A DNA stretch of 60,461 bases from Stomatohabitans albus (lineage in GTDB: Bacteria; Actinomycetota; Nitriliruptoria; Euzebyales; Euzebyaceae): contig NZ_JAYKKE010000003.1 of NCBI RefSeq assembly GCF_036336025.1, positions 171,508 to 231,968 of the forward strand. The letters are read 5' to 3'. The notes under the pieces are model-generated. The model had not been told where the DNA came from. It ran no database searches and saw nothing but the letters and a program-made list of their open reading frames with translations. This document shows positions 33,775-42,156 of this stretch, piece by piece (the stretch's first letter is position 1; every line of letters starts with the position of its first letter). A program made the position numbers and the translations under genes.

Positions 33775-33813
33775 TCACCCGGCCAGCGCTACTAATCACC
33801 AGGCCAGCACTAC
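33772..33813. repeat. 21-base tandem duplication at the flgC stop codon
   Basis: Two adjacent copies (33772-33792 and 33793-33813), each starting taatcacc and ending in tac, differ at two positions. The first copy holds the flgC TAA. Recent local slippage in a short intergenic gap. Confidence 0.8.
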
Positions 33814-33844
33814 GTCGGTTGCTATCCAGTCGTAAAGGACATCT

Positions 33845-34237
33845 ATGCCATCCTCTATTCCCAATATTGGTATGACCACCACACCTGGGGTCACCCCGCT
33901 TACCAATTTGGTTTCTGGTGCGTCTCAACCCACCATCGGCCGGTTTAATCATGGTATTCAAGGCTTCGACGCCTTCGCCAAACCAACAGCTGCCGGTGCC
34001 GTGGACGCTCCTGCTGCGAGCCGTTTTCAGACAGCACTGACCGGTGCAATCAACCAGCTCTCAGAAACGCACGCAACCGCAGACGCCTTGGCCGAACAAG
34101 CCGCTACAGGTACGTTGACCGATATTCATGATTACATGGTTGCGTCAACACAAGCACAGATTTCTACCGAGTTCGCCGTCAATCTCCGGAATCGGGCCCT
34201 TGAATCCTTTAATGAGATCATGAGGATGCAGGTCTGA
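33845..34237 (+). CDS. fliE: Flagellar hook-basal body protein FliE
   Basis: Adapter between the MS ring and the rod. 130 residues; the conserved C-terminal part ([20 protein letters not shown] ... [20 protein letters not shown]) is clear after a variable 50-residue N-terminus. The stop overlaps fliF (TGATG). Confidence 0.87.
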   Translation: MPSSIPNIGMTTTPGVTPLTNLVSGASQPTIGRFNHGIQGFDAFAKPTAAGAVDAPAASRFQTALTGAINQLSETHATADALAEQAATGTLTDIHDYMVASTQAQISTEFAVNLRNRALESFNEIMRMQV

Positions 34238-35820
34238 TGAGCGCCGTAGAGACCTCTAGTAGTAGTACGCAACTGGTCACGAAAGTTCGTGACCGTGCCC
34301 ACACCACCTTTCGTGATTTCACTCGCGGCCAGAAGGTTGTGACCTTTATCGCCATGATTGCGGTACTGGCGACCGCCTATTGGGCGTTTACCACAATCAC
34401 CAAACCTGAAATGGCGTTGCTCTATTCCAACCTGAGCGCCGGTGAAGCCGCCACGATGACTGAATCATTGAAGAAGCAGGGCGTGGAGTACGAACTCGCT
34501 GAAGGTGATAACGGCACTACAACGATCCGAGTCCCTGAAGATGACCAGGCGCGGTTGCGGATGGAGATGGCCGCCAATGGGTCACTCAAAACCGACAAAA
34601 CGGGGTATTCGCTCCTTGATAACACCTCAATTACAACGAGCGATTTCCTCCAGCAAGTCAACTACCGTCGTGCGGTTGAAGGGGAGCTATCAAAAACGAT
34701 TTCATCGTTGAATGGGGTTAACGGGGCAACCGTGCACCTTTCTATCCCTAAAAAAGATCTGTTTAATGACGACGACGTCAAACCAACGGCAGCTGTTGTG
34801 TTAAATATGGCTGACGAAAATGCGTTATCCTCTACCCAAGTTCAAAGTGTGGTGAACCTGGTTGCAGGGGCCGTAGACGGATTATCTCCCAAAGATGTAA
34901 CCGTCACCGACCAGACCGGCGCTGCCCTCGCGGACCCCGCAAACGGTGTGGGTGGTGGCAGTGCGGTGGATGATGCCACCGCAGCGTTGGAAGAACGTCT
35001 GGCCAAAAAGATTGAACAGCAGCTTGGGGCTTCTGTTGGTGCAGAAAATGTGAAGGCGACCGTCACCGTGACGGTGAATAAGAATGCGTCAAATATCACC
35101 CGTGAAACCTTTGGGAAGCCAGAAGCTGGTCCAAACCAAACAGGGATTGCGCTGCAAACAACCCAAAGTGCACAGACTTATCAAGGTGATGGGGGTACGC
35201 CCGTGGGCATTCTTGGCCCTGATGGGGCACCGATTGCCGGCGTGCAGAATCCGAATACAACCTATACGGGTGATGACCAGAACACGACCTATGCGGTTGA
35301 TCGCACAGTCGAAGAAACCACCCAAGGTGGTGGTTCAGTGGAACGGATCACCGTTGGTGTGCTCGTTAATGCCGATGCAACCCAAGCCACTCCTGCCCAG
35401 TTAACTCCGCTTGTTCAGGCCGCAATCGGGTTTGACGCCCAGCGTGGAGACCTTGTGGTTGTGAATGCCGCACCCTTTGACAAGTCCGCTGCAGAGGCAG
35501 CCGCCAAAGCCGCCGAAGAGGCCCTTGCTGCGACAAACCAAGAACGCATGATGAGCCTTATTCGTTCTGTGGTCCTGGGTATCTTGATTCTGGCCGTCTT
35601 GATCTTTGCGTTCTTGACTACCCGAAAGGCACGCCGAAAGGAAGAGCCGGTACCCATTGACATTCCAGAATTAGATGTCATTGAAGATTGGGATGAAGAA
35701 CCCGAGATTGTGCACGAAATCGACCCTGGCCCTTCCGTAATTGATGAAGTGGACGACCTGATGGACCGCCAACTCGATGACACCGTAGGTGTGGTACGCG
35801 GCTGGATGGCCGCACGCTAA
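34237..35820 (+). CDS. fliF: Flagellar MS-ring protein FliF
   Basis: Forms the membrane ring of the basal body. 527 residues with an N-terminal membrane segment (VVTFIAMIAVLATAYWAF, about 31-50), ring-building domains (EMALLYSNLSAGEAATM, VHLSIPKKDLF), and a second membrane segment near 445-465. The acidic C-terminal tail is the FliG-binding region. Confidence 0.94.
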   Translation: MSAVETSSSSTQLVTKVRDRAHTTFRDFTRGQKVVTFIAMIAVLATAYWAFTTITKPEMALLYSNLSAGEAATMTESLKKQGVEYELAEGDNGTTTIRVPEDDQARLRMEMAANGSLKTDKTGYSLLDNTSITTSDFLQQVNYRRAVEGELSKTISSLNGVNGATVHLSIPKKDLFNDDDVKPTAAVVLNMADENALSSTQVQSVVNLVAGAVDGLSPKDVTVTDQTGAALADPANGVGGGSAVDDATAALEERLAKKIEQQLGASVGAENVKATVTVTVNKNASNITRETFGKPEAGPNQTGIALQTTQSAQTYQGDGGTPVGILGPDGAPIAGVQNPNTTYTGDDQNTTYAVDRTVEETTQGGGSVERITVGVLVNADATQATPAQLTPLVQAAIGFDAQRGDLVVVNAAPFDKSAAEAAAKAAEEALAATNQERMMSLIRSVVLGILILAVLIFAFLTTRKARRKEEPVPIDIPELDVIEDWDEEPEIVHEIDPGPSVIDEVDDLMDRQLDDTVGVVRGWMAAR

Positions 35821-35870
35821 GCCCAACGATTGATACGCCTCATCTAACGCCGTTTTCTCGATGAAACCGC

Positions 35871-35897
35871 TACAAATCGGGGTGTTTCAGCCGATTG
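35871..35897 (+). promoter_or_regulatory. Possible sigma-28-type promoter of fliG
   Basis: TACA, 15 nt, GCCGATTG in the fliF-fliG gap. The -10 is off consensus at the seventh and eighth positions and an inverted repeat atcgg/ccgat overlaps it, so it could be an operator instead. Confidence 0.4.
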
Positions 35898-35929
35898 TGC
35901 ACCCATCGTAATCCCGCCATGTGTTGCCC

Positions 35930-35939
35930 AAGGAGGTGA
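35930..35939 (+). promoter_or_regulatory. Perfect Shine-Dalgarno of fliG
   Basis: aaggaggtga is fully complementary to the usual 16S rRNA 3' end and lies six bases before the fliG ATG, the strongest ribosome binding site noticed in the window. Confidence 0.85.
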
Positions 35940-35945
35940 GCATCA

Positions 35946-36965
35946 ATGTCAAGCACTGAACTTGCAACCAAACTGACCGGACCTCAGAAAGTTGCGATTT
36001 TGCTAATGAGCGTTGGCAAAGAACGCTCCGCCACCGTACTCAAGCAGCTACCAGAAGACGAAGTAGCTGAAATTGCTGGTGAAATCGCACGCTTGCAAAC
36101 CGTACCCGCCGAAACGGTAGAACAAGTCCTCACCGAGTTCCGTGAAACGATGCACGCAAAAGTCAATATGGCCCGTGGTGGCGCCGACTTTGCGCGTGAA
36201 ATGCTCGAAGCATCCCTAGGGACAGCCAAAGCATTTGAAATCATGGACTTGCTCAGTGCCCAACTCGTAGAAGCCCCCTTTGAGTTTCTACGCAACGCAG
36301 ATCCTCGCCAGGTCCAAGGCTTTATTGCTGACGAACATCCGCAGACGATTGCCCTTGTCCTTGCCCACATGATGCCAGAAGCGGCAGCTTTAGTGTTGAG
36401 TTCATTTAACGAAGGGCTGCAACGTGATGTGGCGATTCGTCTCGCCAAGATGGACCGAACTAGCCCCGAAGTGATTGAACGTGTGGAGTCTGTGTTGAAA
36501 CGCAAACTCTCCACCGTCAATATCAGCAATGATTTCTCAGAAACCGGCGGTATCCAGAGCCTTGTGGATATTTTGAACCGTTCAGACCGGTCCACTGAAC
36601 GCCTCATTTTGGAGGGCTTAGAAAATACCGATGAGGACTTGGCCGACGAGATTCGCCAGCTCATGTTCGTCTTTGAGGACATCACTACCCTTGATGACCG
36701 TGCCGTCCAGTTGATTTTGCGTCAGGTTGATAATAAGGATCTCGCTACTGCGTTGAAGGGGATGCCACAGGTTGTCCTTGACAAGATCACCCGCAATATG
36801 AGTGAACGTGCCGCAGAAACCCTACTCGATGAGATTCAATATATGGGTCCGGTTCGTTTGAAGGATGTTGAAACGGCACAAGGCTCTATCGTGCGCATCA
36901 TCCGTACCTTGGAAGAAGCAGGTCAAGTACAACTCAGCCGCTCGAATGATGAGTTTGTCGAATAG
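35946..36965 (+). CDS. fliG: Flagellar motor switch protein FliG
   Basis: Rotor protein that contacts the stator and the FliM/FliN ring. 339 residues: N-terminal FliF-binding domain (KVAILLMSVGKERSATVLKQ), the EHPQTIALVLAHM middle motif, and a C-terminal domain with charged torque residues (FEDITTLDDRAVQLILRQVD). Full length with no anomalies. Confidence 0.95.
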   Translation: MSSTELATKLTGPQKVAILLMSVGKERSATVLKQLPEDEVAEIAGEIARLQTVPAETVEQVLTEFRETMHAKVNMARGGADFAREMLEASLGTAKAFEIMDLLSAQLVEAPFEFLRNADPRQVQGFIADEHPQTIALVLAHMMPEAAALVLSSFNEGLQRDVAIRLAKMDRTSPEVIERVESVLKRKLSTVNISNDFSETGGIQSLVDILNRSDRSTERLILEGLENTDEDLADEIRQLMFVFEDITTLDDRAVQLILRQVDNKDLATALKGMPQVVLDKITRNMSERAAETLLDEIQYMGPVRLKDVETAQGSIVRIIRTLEEAGQVQLSRSNDEFVE

Positions 36966-37067
36966 GTTTCTGCTTTTTTCACGTGATCCTTCTCCCCTCG
37001 GCTTGGTGGCCGATTAATCACCTGCCTGAGTAAGCACCCGATTGGGTCGAGTAACGTCAAAGGAACC

Positions 37068-37697
37068 ATGCCAAATCGTAAGCCGCGTCGCGTTGCCATC
37101 ATGCGGGGGGCCTCTATTGAACAAGAGGTCATCGAACATGATGTTGCCGGGTACTTACCTGCGTCGATTAATGCCGCCAATGATGAGGCTGCTCGGATTA
37201 AAGCTGAGCAAGAACGCGGGTTCAAAGTGGGATTCGACCGTGGCCGTGATGAGGGATACAAAGAGGTTGTTGCCCAAAACCGTGAATGGGTCAAACGGTG
37301 TCAAGCTGCCGTTGAAGCGATTGAAGCTGCCGCCGCTGATCTGCGTTCTCGTGAAGAAAGCGCCCTCCATCATGTTGCTGACCAAACTGCGATGCTGAGC
37401 CTGCTTATTGCCGAGCAGATTCTGCAACGCGATGTTGCCCTCCAAGCAAATCCTGGATTGGACGCGATTAAACGGATTTTGGGTGACCTTCCCGATGACG
37501 GGCCACTCCAGATTCATCTCTCTCCGGACGATATTGAAACCCTCGACGATGTTCAAAACCTCTTCGTTGGTCGTGAGTTTACGGTGCTTCCCGATGCCGC
37601 CGTTGAGAGCGGCTCTGCCCTCGTTCGCTCAAACGCAACCACCATTGATGGCAATATCGCCACCGCCCTCGAACGTGCTCGTCAACAGCTTCGCTAA
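37068..37697 (+). CDS. fliH: Flagellar export ATPase regulator FliH
   Basis: Stator-like partner of the FliI ATPase. 209 residues with the Gly-rich helix (GFKVGFDRGRDEGYKEVV) typical of FliH, and the C-terminal domain (LPDDGPLQIHLSPDDIETL ... GSALVRSNATTIDGNI). Six bases before fliI. Upstream is a gap of about 100 bases with no clear promoter. Confidence 0.88.
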   Translation: MPNRKPRRVAIMRGASIEQEVIEHDVAGYLPASINAANDEAARIKAEQERGFKVGFDRGRDEGYKEVVAQNREWVKRCQAAVEAIEAAAADLRSREESALHHVADQTAMLSLLIAEQILQRDVALQANPGLDAIKRILGDLPDDGPLQIHLSPDDIETLDDVQNLFVGREFTVLPDAAVESGSALVRSNATTIDGNIATALERARQQLR

Positions 37698-37703
37698 TAC
37701 ACC

Positions 37704-39077
37704 ATGATGATTCAACCGAGTGACCTTGAAAGCCCACTTGACTTGATGGCGGCGCGCATTGCCAAGGCCGTGAAACCAGAAGTAAGTGGGCGGGTAAGTC
37801 GAGTGCTTGGGCTCAACATGGAAGTTGACGGCCTCCAAGTTGCCCTCGGCGAAGCGATTGATGTGTTTACCGGCGACCGCCGTCTCCCCTGTGAAGTCGT
37901 TGCCCTCACTGAAACCGGTGCCATTGTGATGCCGCTTGGCGATATGACCGGTGTTGCTGTTGGTGACCGGGTGTTGGCCACCGGTCACGCCCGAACCTTG
38001 CGCGTCGGCTCAGACTTATTGGGACGGATCCTCGATGGGCTTGGAAATCCCATTGATGACGGCCCGCGCCTCGGTAAGCGCGGGTCGGATAGTCGGGCAG
38101 TCACCGTTGAGGGCACCCCACCCCACCCGCTACGCCGACAAAAAGTTGACCAGTATCTTCCGCTTGGGGTGCGTGCCATTGACACGCTCATACCTTGTGG
38201 AAAAGGCCAGCGCATGGGTATTTTCGCTGGTTCTGGCGTAGGGAAATCAAGCCTGCTCAGCATGATTGCCCGTGGTGCCCAGGCTGACGTCAACGTGCTG
38301 GCACTGATCGGTGAACGTGGGCGTGAGGTTCGTGAGTTCATCGAACACGACCTCGGTCCAGAAGGCCTAGCCCGTTCCATAGTGGTCGTGGCCACAAGCG
38401 ACCAACCCGCCCTGGTGCGAATGCGTGCAGCGTACACCGCAACACGTATTGCTGAGTATTTCCGTGATTTGGGTCAAGACGTCGTCCTGATGATGGACTC
38501 ACTCACCCGTTTTGCAATGGCCCAACGTGAGATCGGGCTAAGTGCCGGTGAGCCACCGGCCACCCGTGGCTATCCCCCCAGTGTGTTTGGGGAAATGCCC
38601 AAGCTGCTCGAACGAGCCGGTGCCGGGGAAACCGGTTCTATTACTGGCCTTTACACGGTACTCGTCGAAGGGGACGACCTTCAAGATCCGATTGGGGATA
38701 CGGCACGCTCCATCCTCGATGGCCATATTGTGCTGAGTCGAAAATTGGCCACAGCCGGGCACTTTCCTACGATTGATGTCCTTGAGTCGGCGTCACGTGT
38801 TGCGAACCGCGTAACCACAAAAGAACAACGTGACCTTGCAACTGAACTGCGTCGTCTCCTCGCCGCCTACCGTGATGCCCGCGACTTGATTGACATTGGC
38901 GCCTATGTGCCTGGTTCCAACCCGGAGGTGGACCGTGCGATTGAGTTGAACGATCAAATCAACTTGTTCTTGCGCCAAGACCTCGAGGACTTGACCTTAG
39001 CTGATTATTCCTGGCAGGCCATCGCACAGATCCTCGGCAAGGCTGTACCCAACGCCTTACCGGCAGGCATGGCGTAG
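37704..39077 (+). CDS. fliI: Flagellum-specific ATPase FliI
   Basis: Energises substrate unfolding at the flagellar export gate. 457 residues; Walker A GSGVGKS at about 176-182, GERGREVREFIEHDLG, Walker B VVLMMDSLTRFAMAQRE, and the export-ATPase motif GEPPATRGYPPSVF. Intact. After it the operon is interrupted by a palindromic repeat and trmO. Confidence 0.96.
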   Translation: MMIQPSDLESPLDLMAARIAKAVKPEVSGRVSRVLGLNMEVDGLQVALGEAIDVFTGDRRLPCEVVALTETGAIVMPLGDMTGVAVGDRVLATGHARTLRVGSDLLGRILDGLGNPIDDGPRLGKRGSDSRAVTVEGTPPHPLRRQKVDQYLPLGVRAIDTLIPCGKGQRMGIFAGSGVGKSSLLSMIARGAQADVNVLALIGERGREVREFIEHDLGPEGLARSIVVVATSDQPALVRMRAAYTATRIAEYFRDLGQDVVLMMDSLTRFAMAQREIGLSAGEPPATRGYPPSVFGEMPKLLERAGAGETGSITGLYTVLVEGDDLQDPIGDTARSILDGHIVLSRKLATAGHFPTIDVLESASRVANRVTTKEQRDLATELRRLLAAYRDARDLIDIGAYVPGSNPEVDRAIELNDQINLFLRQDLEDLTLADYSWQAIAQILGKAVPNALPAGMA

Positions 39078-39140
39078 GCACCATATAGCCCCACCACTGT
39101 TGCGTTCCTATCTGGGAGCACCACCGCCGAGATAGGTGAA

Positions 39141-39199
39141 TAAGGTAAGCGGCTAGCGGCTAGAAAGCGCCAATTTTTGCTGCTAGCCGCTTACCTCAC
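39141..39199. repeat. Dispersed palindromic repeat, copy 4
   Basis: taaggtaagcggctagcggc at left and gctagccgcttacctcac at right with a T-rich loop. It lies between fliI and trmO and shares its left arm (aaggtaagcggcta) with copy 5. Confidence 0.85.
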
Positions 39200-39310
39200 G
39201 GAACCCTCCTCTAGCCGGCTACCCGGTGTACCCACACCCAGCACCTTCAATCGCAAATAAGTTGCAGCAGTGCCTACACTTTGGGTCCTCTCGACACGAA
39301 AGCAGGTGCT

Positions 39311-39790
39311 ATGGAAACGTTCTCGATTCACCCCATTGGCTATGTCCGTGAAAGAGACGGAAGCAAGGTACTTGAGGTGCTGCCCGAATACCGTCCCGCA
39401 TTAGACAAACTTGATGAGTGGGGCCATGTGGTGAGTGTGTGGTGGTTTAGCGGCAGCGACAACCCAGATACGCGATCCATCTTGCGTCAGACACGCCCGC
39501 ACCAATCAAGCCCCGGTGAGGCCGGCACGTTTGCTACCCGGTCACCACGGCGCCCCAACCCGATCGGACTGACCGTCGCAAAAATCGACCGAGTTGATGT
39601 TGAACAGGGGTTGGTTGTCATTGACCGCCACGATGCACTCCCTGACACCCCGTTATTAGATATTAAGCCCTACTCCCCTGGTTCAGATCGGGTTGAAGCA
39701 CCAATCCTGCCTGAGTGGGCAGCCCACTGGCCCAAGAGCCGTGAAGAATCGGCGGTATTTGATTGGGCGAAAGAAGACGGCAAGGCATAG
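39311..39790 (+). CDS. trmO: TrmO-family (TsaA-like) tRNA-methyltransferase
   Basis: Expected to N6-methylate t6A at tRNA position 37. 159 residues from ATG 39311, with IHPIGYVRER at the start and the family signature RSPRRPNPIGLTVAKI, then LLDIKPYSPGSD. An upstream in-frame start at 39281 adds ten non-conserved residues. It sits inside the flagellar operon between fliI and fliJ, with a repeat before and its own terminator after, so it is probably an insertion. Confidence 0.83.
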   Translation: METFSIHPIGYVRERDGSKVLEVLPEYRPALDKLDEWGHVVSVWWFSGSDNPDTRSILRQTRPHQSSPGEAGTFATRSPRRPNPIGLTVAKIDRVDVEQGLVVIDRHDALPDTPLLDIKPYSPGSDRVEAPILPEWAAHWPKSREESAVFDWAKEDGKA

Positions 39791-39808
39791 CACAACCGGA
39801 TAACCAAG

Positions 39809-39842
39809 GAGCTATCACAGGCTATGTAGTGATAGCTCTTTT
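39809..39842 (+). terminator. Rho-independent terminator after trmO
   Basis: 10-bp perfect stem gagctatcac/gtgatagctc, 10-base loop, then tttt. It would block read-through from fliI into fliJ, consistent with a fresh promoter before fliJ. Confidence 0.88.
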
Positions 39843-39911
39843 CGTAGCGGTAATGAACGGGTGATCGCTGTTCTGCCCAGTTCGGTATCGAATTTGCGAC
39901 GACCAGATGAT

Positions 39912-39938
39912 TAAGCGGCCAGGGGCTCTGGCCGATGA
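39912..39938 (+). promoter_or_regulatory. Sigma-28-type promoter of fliJ
   Basis: TAAG, 15 nt, GCCGATGA, ending 8 bases before the fliJ ATG, so the transcript would be nearly leaderless. Confidence 0.5.
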
Positions 39939-39946
39939 GGTAGGCC

Positions 39947-40423
39947 ATGCGTAAATTCAACTTTCGGATGGAACGGGTAGCGAGAGTGCGCGCCATTGCC
40001 CGTGACCAAGCAAAAGCTGAATGGGCTCAGGCCCAGGGTGCGGAAGTTGAAGCCCAGCAATCGCTCGACCAATTTCGCCAGGCAGCCACGGCAGAAGCCA
40101 TTGGTGTGGTTCCAGGAGCAACCTTTGCTAACCACGCTTTCACCGGGATGACGATGCGGGCACAGTCTCGAGCAATGGCCGTAACTGCGGCGAGTCAAAC
40201 CTTGGCCCAGCGCCAACAAGCAACTCAAGCAGCGAATGACCGACTGATTGAACGGCAGCGCCAAGTTGATGCCATTGAGAAACTTCGGGTAGCTGCGCGC
40301 GAGCGGTGGCAGGAAGAAAATCGGCTTGAAGAAGCAAAAACCAATGACGACCTTGTTGGTACCCGAGCAGGCATCCTTCTAGCCCAAGCCAGACGCAAGA
40401 ATGCCGCTTCAACTCAGACCTGA
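39947..40423 (+). CDS. fliJ: Flagellar export protein FliJ
   Basis: Central stalk of the export ATPase, an antiparallel coiled coil. 158 residues, almost entirely helical and charged (FNFRMERVARVRAIARDQAK at the start, RQRQVDAIEKLRVAARERWQ later), as in FliJ. Identification rests on position between fliI and fliK, length and coiled-coil character. Confidence 0.82.
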   Translation: MRKFNFRMERVARVRAIARDQAKAEWAQAQGAEVEAQQSLDQFRQAATAEAIGVVPGATFANHAFTGMTMRAQSRAMAVTAASQTLAQRQQATQAANDRLIERQRQVDAIEKLRVAARERWQEENRLEEAKTNDDLVGTRAGILLAQARRKNAASTQT

Positions 40424-40497
40424 TACCGCATTAACCCTCAAGGAGATGGCCCGCGGAGGTATGGCGAACCGTGCGCAGAGTTTGCGCAGCGAGGACC

Positions 40498-40524
40498 TAA
40501 CACTATTCACCCAGAGGCCGATAA
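40498..40524 (+). promoter_or_regulatory. Sigma-28-type promoter of the muramidase gene
   Basis: TAAC, 15 nt, GCCGATAA, identical in both elements and spacing to the fliS promoter, ending 47 bases before the preferred ATG. Confidence 0.7.
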
Positions 40525-40570
40525 CTAAGGCCAGTACAACGGTCCGAACGATGAGGGAGTGAACGCCCGG

Positions 40571-42076
40571 ATGGCGATTGGCCAGATCAGCGCACGCATT
40601 AGTCAAATCGAGAGCACCATTGCCCAGATTGAAGGACTTACCCCCGGCAGCAACACCCAAGGTGATGGTGGGCGATTTAGTCGTGCGCTTGACCGGCGCG
40701 TTGCCGAATACGGCAAGGCCAACTCGGTACGGCAACCGACCGCAGAAGAAATTGCTGCAGCGCTTTTGGCCGGTCCGATAAACCAGAACGGTCAAACGGG
40801 TGGCACCAAAGGGTTAGAGACCTTGCAGTCCTTGCTGAATGCAGGGTCGATCCCCGGCACACTTCCTGGTGCGCCAGGTGCCGTCAGTCCGGTGGTAGGC
40901 AGTGGTCCTCTCCGTCCTGAAGTTGCTGGCCTCCCAGGTACCACCCCTGCTGGTGAAGCCATCGTCAAGATGGCCAGCCTGCACCTTGGCAAAGACTATG
41001 TGTGGGGCGGTGAAAGTGACGCTGAAGGCGGGTACGACTGCTCGGGGCTGGTACAAGATGCGTTTAAGCGCCTTGGTATCAAGATGCCACGAGTAGCCCG
41101 TGACCAGCAGCACATAGGGGTTCGTGTGAACTCATTGGCAGAGGCCAAGCCAGGTGACTTATTGACCTTTGGGAATCCAGCCCACCATATTGGTATCTAC
41201 GCTGGTAATGGGGAATGGATCGAAGCCCCACGAACCGGCCTCAAGGTGCGCCGACACAAGCTCACCCGTAAGGTGACGGATATTCGCCGGGTCATCCCCG
41301 ATGGAGCGACCATCGGACAGATTCAGCCCCAAAGCGCAAAGCGTGGAGCATACGTCAGCATCAACACCGCCACGCCACCGGTGGCTCCCCCCTCACCGAT
41401 GCCTACCGCAGGCCAGGGAGGTGCTGCACGTCCTATTGGGGGTGTCGTACCAGGGACACCGGTAACCGCCTCAACGAGTGGGCAGGTTCGGGGAAATATG
41501 GTGATTACCCAAAGTGGCCCTGCCCCGATCATGCAGAATCACACCCAACGGTCTGATGTGCCGGTGGGCCCGAATGCAGTGGGGGCAACCCCTGCTTCAG
41601 TCAAGGTATTCAATGCCACTCAAGCTGCAGCGGCCCGCAGCAACGACCCTGAATATAAAGCCGCCTTGAACCCCTATGACACGGTCTCCAACGTGCCGTA
41701 CGCCGAGCTCTTCAATAAGGCGGGACGCATGTATGGCATTAGCCCGCGTATGTTGGCCGCTATTGCTAAAACAGAAAGCAATTTCAGGCCACACCTGACG
41801 AGCCGCGCGGGTGCTGTTGGGGTGATGCAATTAATGCCAGTCACCGCCCGTGAAGTTGGGGTTCCCCTCGAGAAACGCACTGATCCGGTGTTCAATATCG
41901 ACGGAGCCTCCCATTACATTGCTAAGTATTTTGCAATGCAGCCCAATGTGAGCGTGGGCCTCGCGGCATTTAATGCCGGTCCTGGTGCCGTTCGGCGTGC
42001 CGGGGGTGTACCCAATTACACAGAAACAAAAAACTACGTGCGTAAGGTCCGCGAGTATATGCACGGCATCAGCTAA
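40571..42076 (+). CDS. Flagellar bifunctional wall hydrolase: NlpC/P60 endopeptidase plus lytic transglycosylase
   Basis: 502 residues with two peptidoglycan-cutting domains. The NlpC/P60 domain (about 120-240) has the nucleophile Cys157 in GYDCSGLVQDAF and His206 in HHIGIYAGNG. The transglycosylase domain (about 380-500) has the catalytic Glu402 in TESNFRPHLTSRAGAVGVMQ and AAFNAGPGAV. A Pro/Gly-rich linker separates them. No signal peptide; the N-terminus (ARISQIESTIAQIEGLTPG) is export-substrate-like, so it may leave through the flagellar channel, as FlgJ does. A GTG at 40559 is also possible. It lies between fliJ and fliK. Confidence 0.88.
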   Translation: MAIGQISARISQIESTIAQIEGLTPGSNTQGDGGRFSRALDRRVAEYGKANSVRQPTAEEIAAALLAGPINQNGQTGGTKGLETLQSLLNAGSIPGTLPGAPGAVSPVVGSGPLRPEVAGLPGTTPAGEAIVKMASLHLGKDYVWGGESDAEGGYDCSGLVQDAFKRLGIKMPRVARDQQHIGVRVNSLAEAKPGDLLTFGNPAHHIGIYAGNGEWIEAPRTGLKVRRHKLTRKVTDIRRVIPDGATIGQIQPQSAKRGAYVSINTATPPVAPPSPMPTAGQGGAARPIGGVVPGTPVTASTSGQVRGNMVITQSGPAPIMQNHTQRSDVPVGPNAVGATPASVKVFNATQAAAARSNDPEYKAALNPYDTVSNVPYAELFNKAGRMYGISPRMLAAIAKTESNFRPHLTSRAGAVGVMQLMPVTAREVGVPLEKRTDPVFNIDGASHYIAKYFAMQPNVSVGLAAFNAGPGAVRRAGGVPNYTETKNYVRKVREYMHGIS

Positions 42077-42156
42077 CCCATTCCTTCCCGTTGTTGTGGA
42101 AATCGTTGGGTTTCCGCACCATCCTTCCCCCTTCTCTTCGCCAATTAAGGCTCCCC

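Noticed and set aside
37009-37016. GCCGATTA upstream of fliH as a promoter
   Set aside because: The -10 matches, but no T(A/C)AN lies at 14-16 nt; fliH may be read from fliG.
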